Assembly: GCA_903970565.1 (NCBI GenBank)
Contig: CAJCJE010000810.1
Location: 1 to 10,363 of the forward strand
Source: Candidatus Melainabacteria bacterium
GTDB lineage: Bacteria > Actinomycetota > Actinomycetes > Mycobacteriales > Pseudonocardiaceae
Length of the DNA: 10,363 bases
Direction of reading: 5' to 3'
In this document: in pieces, positions 6,432-10,363 of the stretch
Layout: the number at the start of each line of letters is the position of its first letter
Position numbering within the stretch: the first letter of the stretch is position 1
Translations under genes and position numbers: made by a program
The notes under the pieces: generated by a model
What the model was told of the DNA's origin: nothing
What the model saw: only the letters and a program-made list of their open reading frames with translations
Database searches by the model: none

Positions 6432-6458
6432 GACCGGAGTCCAGGCGAAGGGGTGATC

Positions 6459-7196
6459 ATGGCATCGCCGACATCACTGCCGTCCTCGCCGCCTGCTGGA
6501 TCGGCGGCCGGCGCGAACATCGAGCCGTCGGACAAACCGGGCCGGGCGAAGCGGCTGCCGAGGGAAGTGCGGGAGCGGCAGATCCTGGACGCCGCGGTCA
6601 CCGTGTTCTCCCAGCACGGCTATCACGGTGCCTCGATGGACGAGGTTTCCGAGGTCGCCGGCATCTCCAAGCCGATGATCTACGCCTATCTCGGCTCCAA
6701 GGAGGACCTGTTCTCCGCGTGCATCCACCGCGAGGCCACCTGCCTGCTGGAGGCGATCGTCGCCGGCATCCACCCAGGACAGCCCGCCGACGTGCAGCTC
6801 TGGCACGGGCTGCGGTCGTTCTTCGGCTTCGTCGGCGAGCACCGGGAGAGTTGGCGGGTGCTGCACCGGCAGTCGCTGGCCCAGGGTGGACCCTTCACCG
6901 AGGAACTGATGTCCATGCGGCAGCGGGCCATCACCCTGGTCGCGGCCGTGCTGGTGCGGACCGGCAACGACGAGGGCGTCGGCCATGCCGCGTCCCGCTC
7001 CGGCGAAGCCCTGGCCGCCGCGCTGGTCGGCGCGGGTGAGTCACTGGCCGACTGGTGGCTGGACCATCCGCAGGAGAGCGCCGACCTGATCGCGGTGCGG
7101 CTGATGAACCTGGTCTGGATGGGCTTCGGTGACCTGGTCGAGGACCGCGTCTGGAAACCACCGGCCGAGCCGGCCGAGCCGGCTGCTCAGCCCTGA
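6459..7196 (+). CDS. TetR-family transcriptional regulator
   Basis: This is a 245-residue DNA-binding repressor. A disordered, Pro/Ser/Ala-rich tail (1-30) precedes a typical TetR N-terminal domain: ILDAAVTVFSQHGYHGASM (about 42-60), then the helix-turn-helix MDEVSEVAGISKPMIYAYL and the conserved GSKEDLF (79-85). The C-terminal helical domain (about 95-235) would bind an inducer, in TetR proteins of lipid genes often an acyl-CoA; here the ligand is unknown. The start is ATG 6459 with AAGGGG (6448-6453) at five bases, rather than the GTG at 6453, which overlaps that site. The C-terminus is a PAEPAEPAA tail encoded by a CCGGCCGAG repeat. The gene is divergent from the SCP2 pair, and convergent with the hydratase gene with 12 bp between stops. 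The tandem palindromes upstream, repeated before fabG4, make it the probable regulator of both divergent units. M. tuberculosis also has a TetR gene (Rv0238) near its htdX-fabG4-fadA2 cluster. Confidence 0.92.
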   Translation: MASPTSLPSSPPAGSAAGANIEPSDKPGRAKRLPREVRERQILDAAVTVFSQHGYHGASMDEVSEVAGISKPMIYAYLGSKEDLFSACIHREATCLLEAIVAGIHPGQPADVQLWHGLRSFFGFVGEHRESWRVLHRQSLAQGGPFTEELMSMRQRAITLVAAVLVRTGNDEGVGHAASRSGEALAAALVGAGESLADWWLDHPQESADLIAVRLMNLVWMGFGDLVEDRVWKPPAEPAEPAAQP

Positions 7197-7217
7197 CCGG
7201 CCCGCGCCTCAGCCGGC
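7178..7217. terminator. Weak possible terminator between convergent tetR and hydratase genes
   Basis: GCCGGCTG (7178-7185) and CAGCCGGC (7210-7217) are exact inverted repeats with a 24-nt loop spanning both stop codons. With only 12 bp between the genes, any terminator must overlap the coding ends. The long loop and the GC-rich background make this a tentative call. Confidence 0.25.
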
Positions 7218-8117
7218 GCTGATCGTGCCCTCGACATGGGGGACCTCCGTCTTGCCGGCGCCGCGCGACGCACCGCGCAGCGCGAACCGGAAACCGGACC
7301 CGGCCGACTCGCTGTAGAGGGAGACCGTGGCCGGCAACAGGATCGGCCGCTTGAACCGCACGTCGATCGTGTAGGCCGGGGGTAGCCGTCCCTCGAAGAA
7401 GGCAAGACACCGCGCCGTGGACCACATGCCGTGCGCGATCGCCCGCTTGAACCCGAACAGCCGCGCGGTCAACGGATACAGGTGGATCGGGTTGTGGTCC
7501 CCGGAGACCTCGGCATACCGCCGTCCGGTGTCCCCGCCCAACCGCCACCGCGCCGCCGGCGCGCCACCGAGCGTGTCGGCGCTCCCGGCCCCGCGTTCGG
7601 CCGCGGCCCCGCGTTCGGACGGACCGGAGGAGCCGCCGCGCCGCAGGTAGGTACTCACATCGGTCCAGACCACCTCGCCGTCGGCGAGCGCCTGGCTGAC
7701 CATGTCGAACTGGGTGCCCCGCTCGTGCGGGCGCAGACCCTCGGCGTGTATCCGCAACACCAGCCGCTCCTCGGCGCCGATCGGCCGGGTCTGGCTGATC
7801 CGGTTCGCCAGATGCACCAGCCCGATCATCGGGAACGGGAAGGCCGGATCGGTCATCAGCTTGGCCTGCAACGGAAAAGCCAGGATATGCGGGAAGGTGC
7901 TCGGCAGCTGGTCGGTCAACCGGAACCCGCAGACCTGGTCGTAGGCGGCCAGCTGCTCCCGGTCGATCCGCACCCCGGTCTGTACGTAGCGCGTGTCCGG
8001 CAGTTCGTGCCCGGACCGGCCGAACCCCGGCAGCGCCCCGAGCGCGGCCCGGCCGAACAGACCGGTCAGATTCGGCGTCGAGTCGAGTTCGACGATCGAG
8101 CCAGGTTTAGTGGTCAC
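7209..8117 (-). CDS. htdX: MaoC-like (R)-specific enoyl hydratase / 3-hydroxyacyl dehydratase, HtdX-like
   Basis: This enzyme reversibly hydrates trans-2-enoyl thioesters to (R)-3-hydroxyacyl thioesters. The 302-residue product is a double-hotdog protein. The N-terminal half (about 1-155) is a degenerate hotdog domain. The C-terminal half carries the hydratase-2 motif YAEVSGDHNPIHLYPLTA, with catalytic Asp207 and His212, followed by FGFKRAIAHGMWS. A Gly/Ser/Ala-rich linker (about 160-190) joins them and contains a six-residue repeat. The GTG at 8117 is chosen because GAGGAG (8129-8124) lies six bases before it; the GTG at 8135, inside fabG4, has no such site. The Shine-Dalgarno sequence overlaps the fabG4 stop TGA (8130-8128), so the two are translationally coupled. 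Order and pairing match Rv0241c-Rv0242c of M. tuberculosis, whose products are HtdX and FabG4. Whether the substrate is CoA- or ACP-bound cannot be read from the sequence. Confidence 0.9.
   Translation of the reverse strand: MTTKPGSIVELDSTPNLTGLFGRAALGALPGFGRSGHELPDTRYVQTGVRIDREQLAAYDQVCGFRLTDQLPSTFPHILAFPLQAKLMTDPAFPFPMIGLVHLANRISQTRPIGAEERLVLRIHAEGLRPHERGTQFDMVSQALADGEVVWTDVSTYLRRGGSSGPSERGAAAERGAGSADTLGGAPAARWRLGGDTGRRYAEVSGDHNPIHLYPLTARLFGFKRAIAHGMWSTARCLAFFEGRLPPAYTIDVRFKRPILLPATVSLYSESAGSGFRFALRGASRGAGKTEVPHVEGTISAG
7586..7618 (-). repeat. 18-bp tandem duplication in the hydratase linker
   Basis: CGGCCCCGCGTTCGG occurs at 7586-7600 and again at 7604-7618, identical over 15 bases with a period of 18, that is six codons. 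On the coding strand it gives the repeated ERGAAA/ERGAGS in the linker between the two hotdog halves. The length is a multiple of three, so the frame is kept. Confidence 0.75.
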
Positions 8118-8123
8118 GGCAGT

Positions 8124-8129
8124 CTCCTC
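8124..8129 (-). promoter_or_regulatory. Ribosome binding site that sets the hydratase start
   Basis: GAGGAG on the minus strand overlaps two bases of the fabG4 stop codon and lies six bases before GTG 8117. It supports that start and indicates coupling of the two genes. Confidence 0.8.
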
Positions 8130-9477
8130 AGGCACCGAGCAGGCTCTGCCCGCAGACTCGGACGATGTTGCCGTTCACCCCGGCGGAGGCCGGACTGGCA
8201 TACCAGGCAATGGTTTCCGCGACGTCGACCGGCAGACCGCCCTGCGACATGCTGTTCATCCGCCGTCCGGCCTCCCGGATGAACAGCGGCACCGCGGCCG
8301 TCATCTGGGTCTCGATGAAGCCGGGCGCGACCGCGTTGATCGTGCCGGAGCGCTCGGCCAGTTTCGGCGCGTAGGCGTTGACCATGCCGATCACCCCCGC
8401 CTTGGACGTCCCGTAGTTGGTCTGCCCGACATTGCCGGCGATCCCGGCGATCGAGGACACCCCGATGATCCGGCCGTTGGCGCGCAACGTCTTCTCGGCC
8501 AGCAGCGCGTCGTTGATCCGCAGTTGGCTGGCGAGGTTGACCGACAGCACCGAGTCCCACCGGGCCGCGTCCATCTTGGCCAGTGTCTTGTCCCTGGTGA
8601 TGCCCGCGTTGTGCACCACGATGTCGAGACCGTCGTGCCGGGTGCCGAAGTACTCGACCAGCTTGCCGGGCGCCTGCGCGCTGGTGATGTCCAGTTGCAG
8701 CGCGGCACCGTGCACCTCGTTGGCGATCGCGGACAGGTCCGCGCCCTGGCCGGGCACGTCGAGGCAGACCACGTGCGCGCCGTCGCGGCGCAGCACCCGC
8801 GCGATGGCCGCGCCGATCCCTCGGGAGGCCCCGGTCACCAGCGCGACCTTGCCGGCCAGCGGATGCTCCCAGTCCTGGGGCGTCACCAACTCGCCCGTCG
8901 GCACGCCGATCCGCACCACCTGGGCGTCCACGTAGGCCGACTTCGCCGAGGCGAGGAAGCGCAGCGTCGAGGAGATCGCCCCCTCCGCGCCGGGAGCCAC
9001 GTAGACCAGTTGCGCGGTCGCGCCGCGTTTGAGTTCCTTGCCCACCGAGCGGGTGAATCCCTCCAGCGCCCGCTGGGCGATCCGCTCCGCCGCGTCCGTG
9101 ATCCCCTCCGGCGGCGTGCCGAACACCAGCACCCGGCCGCCGGCCCGCACCCGGCGGATCACGGGGTGGAAGAAGGCGTGCAGTTCACGCAGGTGATCGG
9201 GCCCGGTGATCCCGGTCGCGTCGAAGACCAGCGCGCCGTAGCGCTCGCCGTCCTCCCCGACCGACTTCGCCAGCTCCGCGTCGGCCTCGGTCAGCGTCTG
9301 GGTGATCGACTCACCCAGCCGGCCACCGGGAGCGCCGCCGAGCAGGGCCGCTCCGGTCAGCAACGACTGGCCGGGTTCGTAGCGGCGTAGTGCGATGGGA
9401 TCGGGCAGGCCCAGCCGGCTCACCACCAGCCTGCCGACGGCCGAGGTCGCGAACTGCTGGTACCGATCCGAAGTCAT
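8128..9477 (-). CDS. fabG4: High-molecular-weight 3-oxoacyl thioester reductase, FabG4 type
   Basis: This short-chain dehydrogenase reduces 3-oxoacyl thioesters to (R)-3-hydroxyacyl forms. At 449 residues it is about 200 longer than ordinary FabG. The N-terminal part (about 1-205) is the flavodoxin-like domain of the high-molecular-weight FabG family, with no cofactor motif visible. The C-terminal SDR domain has TGASRGIG (215-222) for the dinucleotide, CLDVPG at the end of the second strand, NAGITRD, and the catalytic Ser342, Tyr355 and Lys359 in SSIAGIAGNVGQTNYGTSK. An acidic residue after the second strand favours NADH, as known for M. tuberculosis FabG4. The ATG at 9477 has only a weak AGGG upstream. 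The gene leads a two-gene unit with the hydratase, divergent from the thiolase. The product of this reductase is the substrate of the hydratase in the dehydrating direction, so the two act in successive steps. Confidence 0.93.
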   Translation of the reverse strand: MTSDRYQQFATSAVGRLVVSRLGLPDPIALRRYEPGQSLLTGAALLGGAPGGRLGESITQTLTEADAELAKSVGEDGERYGALVFDATGITGPDHLRELHAFFHPVIRRVRAGGRVLVFGTPPEGITDAAERIAQRALEGFTRSVGKELKRGATAQLVYVAPGAEGAISSTLRFLASAKSAYVDAQVVRIGVPTGELVTPQDWEHPLAGKVALVTGASRGIGAAIARVLRRDGAHVVCLDVPGQGADLSAIANEVHGAALQLDITSAQAPGKLVEYFGTRHDGLDIVVHNAGITRDKTLAKMDAARWDSVLSVNLASQLRINDALLAEKTLRANGRIIGVSSIAGIAGNVGQTNYGTSKAGVIGMVNAYAPKLAERSGTINAVAPGFIETQMTAAVPLFIREAGRRMNSMSQGGLPVDVAETIAWYASPASAGVNGNIVRVCGQSLLGA

Positions 9478-9486
9478 GGTGACCGC

Positions 9487-9500
9487 CCTGTCTCGACAGG
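9487..9500. promoter_or_regulatory. 14-bp inverted repeat in the fabG4 leader
   Basis: CCTGTC (9487-9492) and GACAGG (9495-9500) are exact inverted repeats two bases apart, ending ten bases before the fabG4 ATG. It may be an extra operator or, in the mRNA, part of a structure near the weak ribosome binding site. It has no counterpart in the SCP2 leader. Confidence 0.35.
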
Positions 9501-9508
9501 CCCACGAG

Positions 9509-9540
9509 CCTACTGGCTAGTAAGCCTACTCGTGGGTAGG
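9509..9540. promoter_or_regulatory. Composite tandem operator, copy 2 (fabG4/thiolase divergent region)
   Basis: CCTACTGGCTAGTAAG (9509-9524) and CCTACTCGTGGGTAGG (9525-9540) are two adjacent 16-bp pseudo-palindromes built exactly like those at 6373-6404. The element lies in the same orientation relative to the minus-strand gene and with the same offset to its -10 box (14-19 bases from the left end in both copies). An additional 8-bp inverted repeat, CCCACGAG (9501-9508) with CTCGTGGG (9529-9536), overlaps it. It is probably a site of the TetR protein encoded 2.3 kb away, which is an inference. Confidence 0.75.
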
Positions 9541-9550
9541 TTATTGTGAA
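9523..9550 (-). promoter_or_regulatory. Predicted promoter of the fabG4-hydratase unit
   Basis: On the minus strand TTCACA (9550-9545, five of six bases of the -35 consensus) and TAGGCT (9528-9523) are 16 bp apart. The -10 box covers the operator junction, as at the SCP2 promoter. For the divergent thiolase, TATCAT at 9551-9556 matches five of six -10 bases, but I see no clear -35 box for it. Confidence 0.5.
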
Positions 9551-9594
9551 TATCATAAAGCACAGTCGGTGTGCATATCGGTGGGAGGACACGG

Positions 9595-10363
9595 ATGGCC
9601 TCGAACGCCCCAGGTCTGCGACGGGTCGCCGTACTCGGCGGGAACCGCATTCCCTTCGCCCGGTCCAACGGCCCCTATGCCACCGCCTCCAACCAGGACA
9701 TGTTCACCGCCGCGCTGGACGGCCTGGTCAGCCGGTTCGGCCTCCAGGGCGAGCGGCTCGGTGAGGTCACCGGCGGCGCGGTGCTCAAGCACAGCAGCGA
9801 CTTCAACCTGATCCGCGAATGCGTCCTGGGCAGCCAGCTCTCCGCCGACACCCCCGGCCTGGACGTGCAGCAGGCCTGCGGCACCGGCCTCGCCGCGATC
9901 ATCGGCACCGCGAACAAGATCGCGCTCGGCCAGATCGAGGCCGGCATCGCCGGCGGCGTCGACACCGCCAGCGACGCGCCGATCGGCGTCAACGAGGACC
10001 TGCGGGAGATCCTGCTGCGGCTCAACCGCACCAAGGACGTCGCGGGCCGGCTGCGCCTGCTCGCCAGGTTGCGCCCCGGCCAATTGGTGCCGAACATCCC
10101 GCGCAACGCCGAACCGCGCACCGGCCTGTCCATGGGCGACCATGCCGCGATCACCGCGAAGAAATGGGGCATCGGCCGCGAGGAGCAGGACGAACTTGCC
10201 GCTGCCAGCCATCAGAAGCTCGCCGCCGCCTACCAGCGCGGCTTCTTCGACGACCTGATCACCCCGTTCCAGGGCCTCTCGCGCGACCAGAACCTCCGGC
10301 CGGACTCCAACGCCGAGAAGCTCGCCAGGCTCAAGCCGGCCTTTGGCGGCCAGGACGGCACGA
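9595..10363 (+). CDS. fadA2: Acetyl-CoA acyltransferase (thiolase), FadA2/FadI-like, C-terminus cut by window edge
   Basis: Thiolases cleave 3-oxoacyl-CoA with CoA to give acetyl-CoA and a shortened acyl-CoA, the last step of beta-oxidation, or run the reverse condensation. The visible 256 residues cover the N-terminal thiolase domain of a protein expected to be about 430 long. RIPFARSNGPYA opens the fold, and VQQACGTGLAAI holds the nucleophilic Cys95. AGIAGGVDTASDAPIGV is the typical segment after it, and LSMGDHAAITAKKWGI followed by the DELAAASHQKL helix resembles the FadI branch. The His and second Cys of the active site lie beyond the window. GGAGGA (9584-9589) is five bases before the ATG at 9595. 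It is divergent from fabG4 across the shared operator, the arrangement of Rv0242c/Rv0243 in M. tuberculosis. No disruption is visible. Confidence 0.92.
   Translation, partial: MASNAPGLRRVAVLGGNRIPFARSNGPYATASNQDMFTAALDGLVSRFGLQGERLGEVTGGAVLKHSSDFNLIRECVLGSQLSADTPGLDVQQACGTGLAAIIGTANKIALGQIEAGIAGGVDTASDAPIGVNEDLREILLRLNRTKDVAGRLRLLARLRPGQLVPNIPRNAEPRTGLSMGDHAAITAKKWGIGREEQDELAAASHQKLAAAYQRGFFDDLITPFQGLSRDQNLRPDSNAEKLARLKPAFGGQDGT

Noticed and set aside
7159..7185. CCGGCCGAG short tandem repeat as a mobile-element or CRISPR-like signal
   Set aside because: It encodes the PAEPAEPAA tail of the TetR protein and is only about two and a half copies long; there are no spacers or target duplications.
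8118..8135. GTG at 8135 as start of the hydratase
   Set aside because: It overlaps fabG4 and lacks a ribosome binding site, while GTG 8117 has GAGGAG at the right distance.
7993..9390. Long plus-strand open frame opposite fabG4
   Set aside because: It is antisense to an SDR enzyme with intact cofactor and catalytic motifs, and has no recognisable domain.

Overview
The window comes from a high-GC actinomycete. Third codon positions are almost all G or C, Shine-Dalgarno sequences are strong, one gene starts with GTG, and the enzyme families match those of mycobacteria and Pseudonocardiales. The genus is not determined; Pseudonocardiales (relatives of Amycolatopsis or Saccharothrix) is my inference. 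Nearly all of the window is coding, and there are no RNA genes, CRISPR arrays or insertion sequences.

Layout. (1) 1-920, minus strand: the N-terminal two thirds of an M20 metallopeptidase, cut by the window edge. (2) 921-1324: a 404-bp divergent intergenic region holding several palindromes. (3) 1325-4976, plus strand: a tight three-gene operon for a 2-oxoacid dehydrogenase complex (E1 alpha, E1 beta, E2), most like the actinobacterial branched-chain BkdABC complex. A strong hairpin terminator at 4987-5020 separates it from the convergent genes that follow. (4) 6352-5024, minus strand: two tandem, paralogous SCP2-type sterol/lipid-binding proteins. (5) 6459-7196, plus strand: a TetR-family regulator divergent from the SCP2 pair. 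(6) 9477-7209, minus strand: a high-molecular-weight FabG4-type 3-oxoacyl reductase followed by an HtdX-type MaoC (R)-hydratase/dehydratase. (7) 9595-10363, plus strand: the start of a FadA2/FadI-like thiolase, divergent from fabG4 and cut by the window edge.

How the genes fit together. The hydratase-FabG4 pair divergent from a thiolase is the same arrangement as Rv0241c-Rv0242c-Rv0243 in Mycobacterium tuberculosis. Together these enzymes can interconvert enoyl-, 3-hydroxy- and 3-oxoacyl thioesters and cleave or condense them, and the SCP2 proteins could carry the lipid substrate. The most notable signal is a 32-bp composite element, two adjacent 16-bp pseudo-palindromes of the form CCTACT-N4-AGTAAG and SCTACK-N4-RGTAGG. 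It occurs once between the SCP2 and tetR genes and once between fabG4 and the thiolase. It lies across the predicted -10 boxes of the minus-strand genes with the same geometry in both places. This suggests that the TetR protein is autoregulated and controls all four divergent transcripts as one lipid-metabolism regulon.

The 2-oxoacid dehydrogenase operon lacks this element and has its own 18-bp palindrome at 1202-1219, so it is probably regulated separately.
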